A DNA stretch of 64,000 bases, taken from NCBI GenBank assembly GCA_938017825.1, contig CALIJE010000018.1, forward strand, positions 39,217-103,216. Direction: 5' to 3'. A model generated the notes under the pieces. The model was not told the DNA's origin. It worked only from the letters and a program-made list of their open reading frames with translations, and did no database searches. Within the stretch, counting starts at the first letter, position 1. Each line of letters begins with the position of its first letter. Made by a program: the position numbers and the translations under genes. This stretch comes from an uncultured Flavobacteriaceae bacterium. Lineage in GTDB: Bacteria > Bacteroidota > Bacteroidia > Flavobacteriales > Flavobacteriaceae. This document shows, piece after piece, positions 54,300 to 63,332 of this stretch.

Positions 54300-55784
54300 A
54301 TGGGGTTAACAATTGCTTATATCATCCTAGCTATTTATAGTTTAGCACTTCTGTTGATATTCTTCTATAGCCTAGCACAGTTGAACCTTTTGGTAAATTA
54401 TTTGGGCAATAAACGTCAAAACCAAATTGCCCCGAAATTTAATCTTTTAGACGCCAAAGAGGTCCCCTATGTAACGATTCAACTTCCGGTCTACAATGAG
54501 GAGTATGTGATGGACCGCCTTCTTGAAAACATTGCAAAAATAGAATACCCTAAGAGCAAACTCGAGATACAGGTATTGGATGATTCTACAGATGATACGG
54601 TCATCGACACCGCTAAACACGTAAAGCGTTTGCAAGAAACGGGATTGGATATTACACACATTCGTCGTGAAAATCGCCAGGGCTTTAAGGCAGGTGCCTT
54701 GAAAGAAGGGCTAGAGATTGCAAAAGGTGAGTTCATTGCCATCTTCGATGCCGACTTCCTACCCGATAGTGATTGGCTGAAAAAGACCGTTATCTATTTC
54801 AAGGATGAGGAAATTGGGGTAGTACAGACCCGTTGGGGGCATATTAATAGGGACTACTCCGTGTTAACCCGTATCCAAGCATTTGCTTTGGATGCACACT
54901 TTACCCTAGAGCAAGTAGGACGAAATTCAAAAGGCCACTTTATCAACTTCAACGGTACTGCAGGTATCTGGAGAAAAGAGTGTATTCTAGATGCCGGAAA
55001 CTGGGAGGGTGATACCCTTACCGAAGATTTGGATTTGAGCTATCGCGCCCAATTGAAAAATTGGAAATTCAAGTATTTGGAGGATGTGGAAACGCCTGCT
55101 GAACTTCCTGTGGTAATAAGCGCCGCACGTTCACAACAGTTTCGTTGGAACAAGGGTGGTGCAGAAAATTTTCGAAAATCGGTATGGAGTGTATTATCGG
55201 CCAAAAACATTTCGTTTAAAACCAAATTTCATGGGGTCATGCACTTGTTGAACAGCTCTATGTTCCTCTGCGTATTCTTGGTCTCCTTATTGAGCATACC
55301 GGCAATGTACATCAAAGCGATATTCCCACATTTAGATTGGGTTTTTACAACACTTAGTTTCTTTGTACTGAGCACGATTATCCTTTTCATTTGCTATTGG
55401 TTTACCTATAAGAGTATACAAGGTAGTAGCTTTGATAATTTTGTAGACTATATAAAACTCTTCTTCACCTTCTTTTCGGTCGCCTTAGGGTTTTCACTTC
55501 ATAATTCGATTGCAGTTTTGGAAGGCCATATGGGCAAGCGCAGCGAGTTCGTTCGGACTCCCAAATTCAACATAAACAGTCTTACCGAAAGTTGGAAAGG
55601 CAACAAATACCTTGCTAAGAAGTTGTCACCTAATATGATCTTGGAATTTGGTCTTATGGGCTATTTCCTGTTCGGTATGTACAGCGCTATTCCACTAAAT
55701 GATTTTGGGCTCTTTCCTTTTCATTTAATGTTGTTCGTAGGCTTTGGGTATGTATTCTTTAAGTCGTTAACCGCACGGGCTTAA
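54300..55784 (+). CDS. processive-type family 2 glycosyltransferase (cellulose-synthase-like)
   Basis: Membrane GT2 of 494 residues. One N-terminal segment, then the catalytic domain with VLDDSTDDT, FDADFLP, the TEDLDLSYRA motif and QQFRWNKG (the D, DxD, TED, QxxRW set of processive enzymes), followed by four or more membrane segments. Similar to CslA/glucomannan-synthase-like or glycolipid synthases. Begins one base after the previous stop. Confidence 0.85.
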   Translation: MGLTIAYIILAIYSLALLLIFFYSLAQLNLLVNYLGNKRQNQIAPKFNLLDAKEVPYVTIQLPVYNEEYVMDRLLENIAKIEYPKSKLEIQVLDDSTDDTVIDTAKHVKRLQETGLDITHIRRENRQGFKAGALKEGLEIAKGEFIAIFDADFLPDSDWLKKTVIYFKDEEIGVVQTRWGHINRDYSVLTRIQAFALDAHFTLEQVGRNSKGHFINFNGTAGIWRKECILDAGNWEGDTLTEDLDLSYRAQLKNWKFKYLEDVETPAELPVVISAARSQQFRWNKGGAENFRKSVWSVLSAKNISFKTKFHGVMHLLNSSMFLCVFLVSLLSIPAMYIKAIFPHLDWVFTTLSFFVLSTIILFICYWFTYKSIQGSSFDNFVDYIKLFFTFFSVALGFSLHNSIAVLEGHMGKRSEFVRTPKFNINSLTESWKGNKYLAKKLSPNMILEFGLMGYFLFGMYSAIPLNDFGLFPFHLMLFVGFGYVFFKSLTARA

Positions 55785-55794
55785 GAGAAGCGAA

Positions 55795-56841
55795 TTACTT
55801 CTTTTGTTTCAATACCAAAAAATGGGTATCCATTACATTTCCTGTAAATAACAAGTCTTTATACGGTGCAGCAACTGTGGATGCAGACATTTCGGAACCG
55901 TCATTGATATATACTTTTTCAATCGTATAATCATCTGTTCCGCGATATTCGATCTTAATAATTTCAGACGGGGCTATTTCTTTCTTACCGGCGGCATACG
56001 ATGAGAAAACAAGTAGATTGGGATGACAGCCAACCCACAGGTTACCTTCTGTATCAAATTCAATATTATCTACCCCTGTACCACAATCAATATCTTCGAT
56101 ATACTCCAAGGTGCCATCTTCAAGCGTACGGTATACTTTTATCAAGAAGTTTCTAGGTGAGGCTACAAAAAGTAACTTTCGTTTTTGGTCGTAGTTAATT
56201 CCGTTTGCATAGGCGATTCCCTTGGCAACTTCAATGAACCGCTCACCATCAAAATAGACAACATTCGACAAACCCAAGCCTCCATAATCTTCTAAGAGTC
56301 GGCCTACGCCGTCTTCATATTTATGATCATTCGTAAAATAAAATCGATTCTCGGCCAGCATCACCAAATCATTGGGACTAACCAGGGCCGGGTCGGTAAT
56401 TGTCTTTTGAAAAGTTAATATGGTATCCTTCAATTGAAACACCTCAAAAGAATGACCCTTCAGTGTATGGTTGATAGCCATAACGGTGTAGGAACTATTG
56501 GTCTTAAATGTTGAAATACCATGAGGTGCGAAGGGGATAGCTAAATCTTTTGTCAATTTTTTGACTTGATGGGAAGTAGAATTTATATCAATGCTATACA
56601 ACCCTCCAGAGGCTTGTTGAGTCTCCAAAGATTCTTTTCTTGGGGAAGCAGAGACCAGGGCAAAACCGCTCTCCGGTATAATCGTAATATCCTCTGCACC
56701 TTCTATCGCTATTTCTTTCACAACTTCACCATCAAACATATTGTCAATTGTTCTGAAATAACCAGTAGAAACAACCACATAAGCAGCATAGATCAAAATG
56801 GCTAAAAGACCAAGGCCAACAATTCTCTTGAAACGTTTCAT
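55795..56841 (-). CDS. paraoxonase/SMP-30-like beta-propeller protein
   Basis: Protein of 348 residues with an N-terminal signal anchor and a six-bladed propeller resembling serum paraoxonase: SPNDLVMLAENRFYFTNDH, YANGINYDQKRKLLFVASP and GVDNIEFDTEGNLWVGCHPN supply the calcium-site Asn/Asp pattern. Such enzymes hydrolyse lactones or esters. It lies opposite in strand between glycosyltransferase genes, with which no link is evident. Confidence 0.82.
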   Translation of the reverse strand: MKRFKRIVGLGLLAILIYAAYVVVSTGYFRTIDNMFDGEVVKEIAIEGAEDITIIPESGFALVSASPRKESLETQQASGGLYSIDINSTSHQVKKLTKDLAIPFAPHGISTFKTNSSYTVMAINHTLKGHSFEVFQLKDTILTFQKTITDPALVSPNDLVMLAENRFYFTNDHKYEDGVGRLLEDYGGLGLSNVVYFDGERFIEVAKGIAYANGINYDQKRKLLFVASPRNFLIKVYRTLEDGTLEYIEDIDCGTGVDNIEFDTEGNLWVGCHPNLLVFSSYAAGKKEIAPSEIIKIEYRGTDDYTIEKVYINDGSEMSASTVAAPYKDLLFTGNVMDTHFLVLKQKK

Positions 56842-56969
56842 AAATTCTTAGTATGGTCCATAATGTAGCTTTTTCATACTTTAGTTGCAATGAAATAACG
56901 AATTATTAGGGCAGGTCAGATTCTCCTCCAAAAGACCTATTTTAGATTCACCAAAGTATCGAACCAACA

Positions 56970-58313
56970 ATGCCCAACTCTTTTACCTCATATTGGAAAC
57001 TTCATAAAGTGTCGATTCTATTGGCGTTACTATGTTCAGCTTTCTATTTCGTCTTTGCTTATCAGCTTGAAAGGACTGACTTTATAAAACTGCTTACCTT
57101 ATTTGCGGGAGCCTTTTTTATTTGTTTCAAATTAATTCAGTTTGAGAAGTGGAACTTCAAATTTCTCTTGATTGTAGGTATCTTTTTTAGATTGATTTTT
57201 CTTTATGCCGAACCCAATCTTTCACAAGATTATTATCGTTTTATTTGGGACGGGGAGTTGGTAAGTCACTTTATCAATCCATTTTTACAAGTACCCAATA
57301 CTCTTATCGATCAGGCAGATCTGGTCATCCCAAATGCCAAAGAACTTCACAATGGCATGGGCGGCTTAAGTGCTAGGCATTTTAGCAATTACCCGCCCTT
57401 GAATCAACTTTTATTCGGTGTTTCGGCCTACTTAGGCGGTAGCAGTATATTAGGCGTTACCATAATAATGCGAATTATGGTAATTGGGGCGGATTTGGGA
57501 ATACTTTATTTTGGCCGCAAACTTTTAAAGAACATTAACCAGTCGCCACACTTGATCTTCTGGTATTTTATTAACCCGTTGGTGATTATTGAACTGACCG
57601 GAAACCTTCATTTTGAAGGGGTAATGCTCTTCTTTTTTGTATGGGCCTTGTATTTACTTTCGGTTCGTAAATGGGAGTGGGCCGCCGTAGTTTACGCTTG
57701 TTCTATTGCGGTAAAACTGGTACCCCTTCTATTTCTACCGCTCTTTATCACCTATTTTAGATCTAAGAAAATTCTTGGTTTTTATGGTATAATCGGCGCT
57801 GTTTCCCTCTTTCTATTTTTGCCGTTCTACGCATCGGAATTCATCAATAATTATTCTCAAACCATCGGACTCTGGTTTTCCAATTTCGAATTCAATGCAG
57901 GGCTATGGAATGTGGTTAAGCAAATCGGAATACAACTAGATGCCAAACCGTGGGAATTGATCAAGACCTATGGGAAAGTAACACCGGTCCTCACCATAAT
58001 CATTGTTTTGCTTTTCACCTTTCTTCGAAAGAATGAAAAGTTACCGGTACTTATTACTTCCATGCTATGGGTATTGACCATCTACTACTTTATGTCGGCG
58101 ACTGTACATCCATGGTATGTTATTTTCCTGCTTGTACTGACCGCATTTACAAAATACAGATACGCCATAATTTGGTCTGCGGCTATTGTATTAAGTTATT
58201 ATGCCTATTCGTTGACCGAATTCAAGGAAAGCCTTTGGTTGTTAGCAATTGAATATATGGCAGTTTTCGCCTTCTTGATTTACGAACTGATCGCATATCG
58301 TAACAAAACTTAG
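56970..58313 (+). CDS. polytopic GT-C mannosyltransferase-like protein
   Basis: Membrane protein of 447 residues with about twelve hydrophobic segments. An acidic first-loop motif (SQDYYRFIWDGEL) and NYPPLNQLLFG are typical of GT87/GT-C polyprenyl-phosphate-mannose-dependent enzymes. It probably transfers sugar onto a lipid or polymer at the outer side of the inner membrane. The arginine leader begins about 65 bases downstream. Confidence 0.8.
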   Translation: MPNSFTSYWKLHKVSILLALLCSAFYFVFAYQLERTDFIKLLTLFAGAFFICFKLIQFEKWNFKFLLIVGIFFRLIFLYAEPNLSQDYYRFIWDGELVSHFINPFLQVPNTLIDQADLVIPNAKELHNGMGGLSARHFSNYPPLNQLLFGVSAYLGGSSILGVTIIMRIMVIGADLGILYFGRKLLKNINQSPHLIFWYFINPLVIIELTGNLHFEGVMLFFFVWALYLLSVRKWEWAAVVYACSIAVKLVPLLFLPLFITYFRSKKILGFYGIIGAVSLFLFLPFYASEFINNYSQTIGLWFSNFEFNAGLWNVVKQIGIQLDAKPWELIKTYGKVTPVLTIIIVLLFTFLRKNEKLPVLITSMLWVLTIYYFMSATVHPWYVIFLLVLTAFTKYRYAIIWSAAIVLSYYAYSLTEFKESLWLLAIEYMAVFAFLIYELIAYRNKT

Positions 58314-58377
58314 ATTTTTTGTAAAAAATTTCACAAGATCTAGGCCGGTAACAGAGAATTTGTACATTTACACCATA

Positions 58378-58461
58378 ATGAACGAACAAAACTACATATT
58401 CACTGCTATGAGCTTCACTGCTCCCGTACGTACGTTCGCTCCACGCCGTCGTCGCCCGTAA
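58378..58461 (+). CDS. arginine leader peptide (attenuator ORF)
   Basis: A 27-codon ORF starting ATG AAC GAA and ending with RTFAPRRRRP and TAA. Arg is residue 18 and four consecutive Arg are residues 23-26, just before the stop. It lies about 90 bases upstream of the first arginine-biosynthesis gene, with hairpins directly after. This is the classic layout of ribosome-mediated transcription attenuation: Arg starvation would stall the ribosome on the Arg codons. It shows strong sequence-to-function logic, but the peptide is inferred, not shown to be made. Confidence 0.8.
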   Translation: MNEQNYIFTAMSFTAPVRTFAPRRRRP

Positions 58462-58501
58462 GGGTACGATACATCTTATGGAACTAGGTGAGTCCAGTTC
58501 C
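58451..58501 (+). promoter_or_regulatory. arg operon attenuator hairpins
   Basis: Hairpin 1 spans 58451-58470: GTCG and CCC, GTAA loop, GGG and CGAT with a two-base bulge; it includes the last Arg codons and the stop. Hairpin 2 spans 58480-58501: GGAACT and GG, loop TGAGT, CC and AGTTCC. A T-rich run follows only from about 58517, so a standard intrinsic terminator is not certain. GTACG at 58464-58468 can also pair with CGTAC earlier in the leader, giving alternative folds. Confidence 0.55.
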
Positions 58502-58549
58502 GCACAAACAATCACATTTTTCTTATTTCATTTTTAAACTCTTATAGCA

Positions 58550-59164
58550 ATGAACATAGTTGTTGCTAATTCATCACATTTTAAGTACGCACAGGTCATT
58601 TGCGATACAATTGCAGAATCGGCCAAAGTTAGAGGTACAGGTATTGCCAAGCGTACTCCTGGCTATATTCGAAAGAAGCTCGAGAATGGTAATGCTGTTA
58701 TCGCACTTGACGGAAATACCTTTGCTGGTTTTTGTTATATCGAGGTTTGGGGGCATGAAAAATATGTTGCCAATTCAGGATTGATCGTTCATCCCGATTA
58801 CCGATCTCAAGGCCTGGCAAAAAAAATAAAGGCCACCATTTTCGACTTGTCCCAACAAAAATTTCCGGAAGCAAAAATATTCGGAATTACCACTGGTCTA
58901 CCAGTAATGAAAATCAATTATGAACTGGGATACAAACCGGTAACGTTCTCGGAGCTAACTGATGATCCCGAATTTTGGAAGGGTTGTCAAACCTGTAAAA
59001 ATTTTGACGTGCTTACGAGGACCGAACAAAAAATGTGCCTGTGTACAGGCATGCTCTATGACCCAAAGACCAGCACCAAGAAAGAAAGGAAAGTAAACGG
59101 GAAAGCATTTAAAAGATTAAAAAGCATAAAGGAAAGTCTATTTCTAAAAAAAAATAAGAAATGA
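58550..59164 (+). CDS. GNAT N-acyltransferase of the arginine operon
   Basis: GNAT-family protein of 204 residues with the acyl-CoA loop RSQGLAKKI (residues 86-94). As first gene of the operon it is a candidate glutamate N-acyltransferase (succinyl- or acetyl-glutamate synthase), the step otherwise missing here. The C-terminal tail carries four Cys (146, 149, 163, 165; CQTCK and CLC), possibly a metal site, and ends in a basic stretch. Overlaps argG by four bases. It is not a classic ArgA, so the function is inferred from context. Confidence 0.75.
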   Translation: MNIVVANSSHFKYAQVICDTIAESAKVRGTGIAKRTPGYIRKKLENGNAVIALDGNTFAGFCYIEVWGHEKYVANSGLIVHPDYRSQGLAKKIKATIFDLSQQKFPEAKIFGITTGLPVMKINYELGYKPVTFSELTDDPEFWKGCQTCKNFDVLTRTEQKMCLCTGMLYDPKTSTKKERKVNGKAFKRLKSIKESLFLKKNKK

Positions 59165-60345
59165 GCAAACTAGTTTTAGCGTATAGCGGCGGATTAGATA
59201 CAAGTTACTGCGCCAAATATTTGAGTAAGGAAAAAGGGTATGAAGTTCATGCAGTAAGCGTCAATACAGGTGGATTTTCCAAAGAAGAAATACATCGTAT
59301 TAAAGAAAAAGCAATTCGATTAGGCGCTACATCATACACTTCTATCGATGCGGTACAGGCTTTTTATAAGAAGGTAGTCAAATACCTCATTTTCGGGAAC
59401 GTACTGAAAAACAATACCTACCCACTATCGGTTAGTGCAGAGCGAATTGTACAAGCCATTGAAATTGTCAATTACGCCAAAAAGGTAGGAGCAAAATATA
59501 TCGCACACGGCAGTACCGGCGCAGGAAACGACCAAGTGCGATTTGATATGATCTTTCAAATAATCGCACCCGAAATCGAAATCATAACACCTATTCGAGA
59601 TCATAAACTTTCCCGAGAGGCAGAGATCGCCTATCTCAAGGAAAACGGAGTTGACTATTCATGGGAGAAGGCGAAATATTCCATAAATAAAGGCCTCTGG
59701 GGAACATCGGTTGGTGGTGATGAGACCTTAACTTCACACAAGCCCTTACCTGATGCTGCCTATCCTAGTCAATTACAGGAAAAAGAGCCATCTGAAGTAA
59801 AGCTGACTTTTGAAAAAGGAGAATTGGTAGCCATTAACGGTAAAAAGGATAATCCTGTTGCGAATATTGAGAAGCTCGAGTTTATGGCCTCTAAGTACGC
59901 TATCGGAAGGGATATTCATGTTGGCGATACCATTATAGGCATTAAGGGAAGGGTAGGTTTTGAAGCGCCGGCATCAATGATCATCATCAAAGCCCATCAT
60001 TTACTCGAGAAACATACGCTCACCAAATGGCAACAATATCAGAAAGAACAGCAGGGCAATTTCTATGGAATGCTCTTGCATGAGGGGAATTATTTAGACG
60101 CCGTAATGCGGAATATAGAAGCATTTCTGACCGATACCCAAAAAACAGTGTCAGGAGACGTTTTCGTGGGCTTATACCCTTTCCAATTCAGATTACATGG
60201 TATTTCGTCGCAGCACGATTTGATGAACGCCTCTTTCGGAAGCTATGGAGAAATGAATAAAGGCTGGTCTGCAGATGATGCAAAAGGGTTCATCAAAATA
60301 ATATCCAATTCAGGGAAAATATATAAACATGTCAATAATGATTAG
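59161..60345 (+). CDS. argG: argininosuccinate synthase
   Basis: Argininosuccinate synthase of 394 residues with the N-terminal ATP motif AYSGGLDTSY, HGSTGAGNDQVRF and TSVGGDETLTSHKPLPDAAYP. It condenses citrulline with aspartate. Full length. The start overlaps the GNAT stop (ATGA) and its stop overlaps the argC start. Confidence 0.95.
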   Translation: MSKLVLAYSGGLDTSYCAKYLSKEKGYEVHAVSVNTGGFSKEEIHRIKEKAIRLGATSYTSIDAVQAFYKKVVKYLIFGNVLKNNTYPLSVSAERIVQAIEIVNYAKKVGAKYIAHGSTGAGNDQVRFDMIFQIIAPEIEIITPIRDHKLSREAEIAYLKENGVDYSWEKAKYSINKGLWGTSVGGDETLTSHKPLPDAAYPSQLQEKEPSEVKLTFEKGELVAINGKKDNPVANIEKLEFMASKYAIGRDIHVGDTIIGIKGRVGFEAPASMIIIKAHHLLEKHTLTKWQQYQKEQQGNFYGMLLHEGNYLDAVMRNIEAFLTDTQKTVSGDVFVGLYPFQFRLHGISSQHDLMNASFGSYGEMNKGWSADDAKGFIKIISNSGKIYKHVNND

Positions 60346-61312
60346 AGCAGGAATAATAGGTGGTTCTGGATATACGGGAGGTGAGTTGATTCGAATTCTT
60401 CTCAACCATCCCCAAGTAACCATAGATTTCGTTTTTAGTACAACCAAGGCAGGGAAATCAGTGACCATTGCGCATCCCGATTTACTAGGGCAGACCTCAT
60501 TGGAATTCACCGGAAAGATCGATTCAACAATCGATGTCGTTTTTTTATGCCTAGGACATGGCAACTCAACGAAGTTCTTGAGTGAAAACATATTCTCGGA
60601 TAATACTAGGGTCATTGACTTAAGTAATGATTTTCGGCTACAAAAAGACGCAACTTTAAACGGGAAAAACTTTGTTTATGGCCTCCCGGAATTGCATAAG
60701 AAGAAGATTCAGGAAGCCATACATATTGCGAACCCCGGATGTTTTGCTACTGCGATACAGTTGGCCTTGCTACCCTTGGCAAAGGCAAAAAAACTTGGTA
60801 AAAATGTGCATATCAATGCAGTGACAGGAAGTACAGGGGCCGGTGTTAGCCCTTCACCAACCTCGCACTTTAGTTGGAGAAATAATAACATAAGTTGGTA
60901 TAAACCCTTTACACACCAACATTTGGGTGAGATTATGGAAAGTTTAAGGTCTTTTGATGCTAATATCGGGGAGCTGTTTTTTATTCCTAACAGAGGCAAT
61001 TTTACTAGAGGTATTCTTGCTACGGCCTATACCCAGTTCAAGGGTAGTGAAGAAGATGCCGTGGCCCTGTTTGAGGATTATTATCTCGATGCTCCATTTA
61101 CCAATATTTGCGAAACGCCTATTCATTTGAAACAAGTGGTCAATTCAAATCAATGTCATATACATTTACACAAACATGATGATACATTATTGATTACGTC
61201 GGCAATCGACAATCTTTTAAAAGGTGCCTCAGGACAGGCCGTTCAGAATATGAATCTACTATTCGGTTTTAATGAAGAAGAAGGAATAAAGTTGAAAGCG
61301 GGAGTCTTTTAA
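60338..61312 (+). CDS. argC: N-acyl-gamma-glutamyl-phosphate reductase
   Basis: ArgC of about 324 residues with the NADP motif GIIGGSGYTGGEL and the active-site Cys in NPGCFATAIQLALLPL. It reduces N-acylglutamyl phosphate to the semialdehyde. Two ATGs are possible, 60329 and 60338; the second gives the usual MIRAGIIGG start and overlaps the argG stop. A 90-base gap before proC has no signal I can support. Confidence 0.94.
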   Translation: MIRAGIIGGSGYTGGELIRILLNHPQVTIDFVFSTTKAGKSVTIAHPDLLGQTSLEFTGKIDSTIDVVFLCLGHGNSTKFLSENIFSDNTRVIDLSNDFRLQKDATLNGKNFVYGLPELHKKKIQEAIHIANPGCFATAIQLALLPLAKAKKLGKNVHINAVTGSTGAGVSPSPTSHFSWRNNNISWYKPFTHQHLGEIMESLRSFDANIGELFFIPNRGNFTRGILATAYTQFKGSEEDAVALFEDYYLDAPFTNICETPIHLKQVVNSNQCHIHLHKHDDTLLITSAIDNLLKGASGQAVQNMNLLFGFNEEEGIKLKAGVF

Positions 61313-61402
61313 TGCGTAAACCATACAAGGCACCCAAAAATATATGAACAAGAAGTAGGTATCACATGCTATGCGCCTGCAACTTACAACTGATTAAATG
61401 AA

Positions 61403-62197
61403 ATGAAAATAGCTATTATAGGAACTGGAAACTTAGGATTATCAATTGCCAAGGGTGTATTGCATAGCAATGGCGCCACGAGCATGTATATGACCAAAAG
61501 AAATATTGAACCTATCAAAGCCTTCGAAAGTTATGGCAATGTCTCCGTTACATCAGATAACAGGGAGGCTGTGAAGAATTCAGATATTCTGATTTTTGCC
61601 GTGCAACCTGGTCATTTTGCCCAAATTCTAGAGGACATTAAAGATCTTTTGACCGAGAAACATGTGGTCATTTCAACAATTACCGGCTTTGGAATTTCAA
61701 AGATTGAAAGTATCATCGGAACCGAAAACTATATCGTGCGGAGTATGCCGAATACTGCTATCTCGGTAGGCAAGTCTATGACCTGTATATGCTCTAATGA
61801 ACTGGGGAAAAAACGCATTGAACTGGCCAAGGCCATCTTTAATCGTATGGGACATTCGTTAGAAATTCCCGAAGAACAAATGCAGGCCGCCACGGTCATT
61901 TGTGCCAGTGGAATCGCTTTTTGGATGCGACTTATCAGGGCAACAACGCAAGGGGCAATTCAACTTGGTTTTGATGCCAAAGAAGCTCAGGAATTGGCCA
62001 TGCATACCTGCAATGGGGCGGCCAGTCTGTTAATTGAATCGGGGAACCATCCTGAAGAAGAAATTGACCGGGTTACCACCCCTATGGGATGCACCATCAA
62101 AGGACTCAATGAAATGGAGCATCAAGGTCTGAGTTCCTCGTTGATCAGGGGTATCGTTGCCTCTTTTGACAAGATAACCGAGTTTAAAACGAAGTAA
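61403..62197 (+). CDS. proC: pyrroline-5-carboxylate reductase
   Basis: P5C reductase of 264 residues: AIIGTGNLGLSIAKG nucleotide motif, VRSMPNTAISVGKSMT and the C-terminal VTTPMGCTIKGLNEMEH. It makes proline from pyrroline-5-carboxylate. Its place between argC and argD links proline to arginine control, or it serves a reductase step close to ornithine metabolism. Confidence 0.93.
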   Translation: MKIAIIGTGNLGLSIAKGVLHSNGATSMYMTKRNIEPIKAFESYGNVSVTSDNREAVKNSDILIFAVQPGHFAQILEDIKDLLTEKHVVISTITGFGISKIESIIGTENYIVRSMPNTAISVGKSMTCICSNELGKKRIELAKAIFNRMGHSLEIPEEQMQAATVICASGIAFWMRLIRATTQGAIQLGFDAKEAQELAMHTCNGAASLLIESGNHPEEEIDRVTTPMGCTIKGLNEMEHQGLSSSLIRGIVASFDKITEFKTK

Positions 62198-62204
62198 AAC
62201 AATT

Positions 62205-63332
62205 ATGAATTTATTCGACGTATATCCATTATATGATGTAACTCCAGTCTCGGCCAGGGGCATTGTAGTGACTGATGACAAGGATCAAGATTTTCTTGAT
62301 TTCTACGGAGGCCATGCGGTCATTTCAATAGGACATTCGCATCCTCATTATGTGAAGAGATTGAAAGATCAATTAGATCGTATCGGGTTTTACAGCAATG
62401 CGGTTCAAAATCCGTTACAAAAAGAATTAGCCACCAAGCTTGGAACGTCATCTGGATGTGAAAACTACAATTTGTTTCTATGTAATTCAGGAGCTGAGGC
62501 CAATGAGAACGCATTGAAAATGGCTTCTTTTCATACAGCTAAGAAAAAGGTCATCGCATTTAAGAATGGTTTTCATGGAAGAACTTCGGCCGCTGTAGCG
62601 GCAACCGATAATCCCCAAATCAATGCCCCACTAAATCAGCAACAAGAAGTAGCGTTCCTATCCTTGAACGATAGCGAACATTTTAAGGTCGAAATTGAAA
62701 AAGGTGATGTCTGTGCCGTAATTTTGGAGGCAATACAAGGAGTAGGAGGTTTAGACGAACCTACGACCAAATTCTATCAAGAAGTTGCCAATTTATGTAA
62801 ACAAAATGGCGTACTTCTTATAGCAGATGAAGTGCAATCGGGCTTTGGAAGAAGTGGCAAATTCTTTGGATTTCAGCATCATGATATTCAACCAGACATC
62901 ATCTCTGTAGCCAAAGGCATGGGGAATGGATTTCCTGTGGGTGGTATTCTTATACATGAGGACATTAAGGCATCTTATGGTTTATTGGGAACCACTTTTG
63001 GAGGCAATCATTTGGCATGTGTGGCTACCTTGGCCGTATTAGAAGTTATGGAGAAGGAAAATTTAATCGCCAATGCCCAGCATTTAGGGGATTACTTTCA
63101 GCATAAGGCGTCTGAAATTCCTCAGGTATTAAAAGTAAAGGGAAGAGGTTTAATGTTGGGATTGGAGTTTAATTTCGAGGTTGCTGAACTACGTAAAAAG
63201 TTAATTCACGATCATTTCGTATTTACGGGTGGGGCAAAAGATAAATATGTACTGCGAATTTTACCGGCCTTGAATATCACCACGGAAGATGTAGATCAAT
63301 TTTTTGAACTCCTTAAAAGAGCACTGATATGA
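62205..63332 (+). CDS. argD: acyl-ornithine aminotransferase (acetyl/succinylornithine)
   Basis: Class III PLP aminotransferase of 375 residues with FYGGHAVISIGHSHP, the LLIADEVQSGFGRSGKFF motif and the PLP Lys in SVAKGMGNGFPVGG. It converts N-acylglutamate semialdehyde to N-acylornithine. Length and position support ArgD rather than ornithine or GABA aminotransferase. Overlaps argF' by four bases. Confidence 0.92.
   Translation: MNLFDVYPLYDVTPVSARGIVVTDDKDQDFLDFYGGHAVISIGHSHPHYVKRLKDQLDRIGFYSNAVQNPLQKELATKLGTSSGCENYNLFLCNSGAEANENALKMASFHTAKKKVIAFKNGFHGRTSAAVAATDNPQINAPLNQQQEVAFLSLNDSEHFKVEIEKGDVCAVILEAIQGVGGLDEPTTKFYQEVANLCKQNGVLLIADEVQSGFGRSGKFFGFQHHDIQPDIISVAKGMGNGFPVGGILIHEDIKASYGLLGTTFGGNHLACVATLAVLEVMEKENLIANAQHLGDYFQHKASEIPQVLKVKGRGLMLGLEFNFEVAELRKKLIHDHFVFTGGAKDKYVLRILPALNITTEDVDQFFELLKRALI

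Noticed and set aside
58222..58515. 97-residue minus-strand ORF across the arginine leader region.
   Set aside because: It overlaps the GT-C gene end and the leader with hairpins, has no recognisable domain, and is best explained as a shadow frame.
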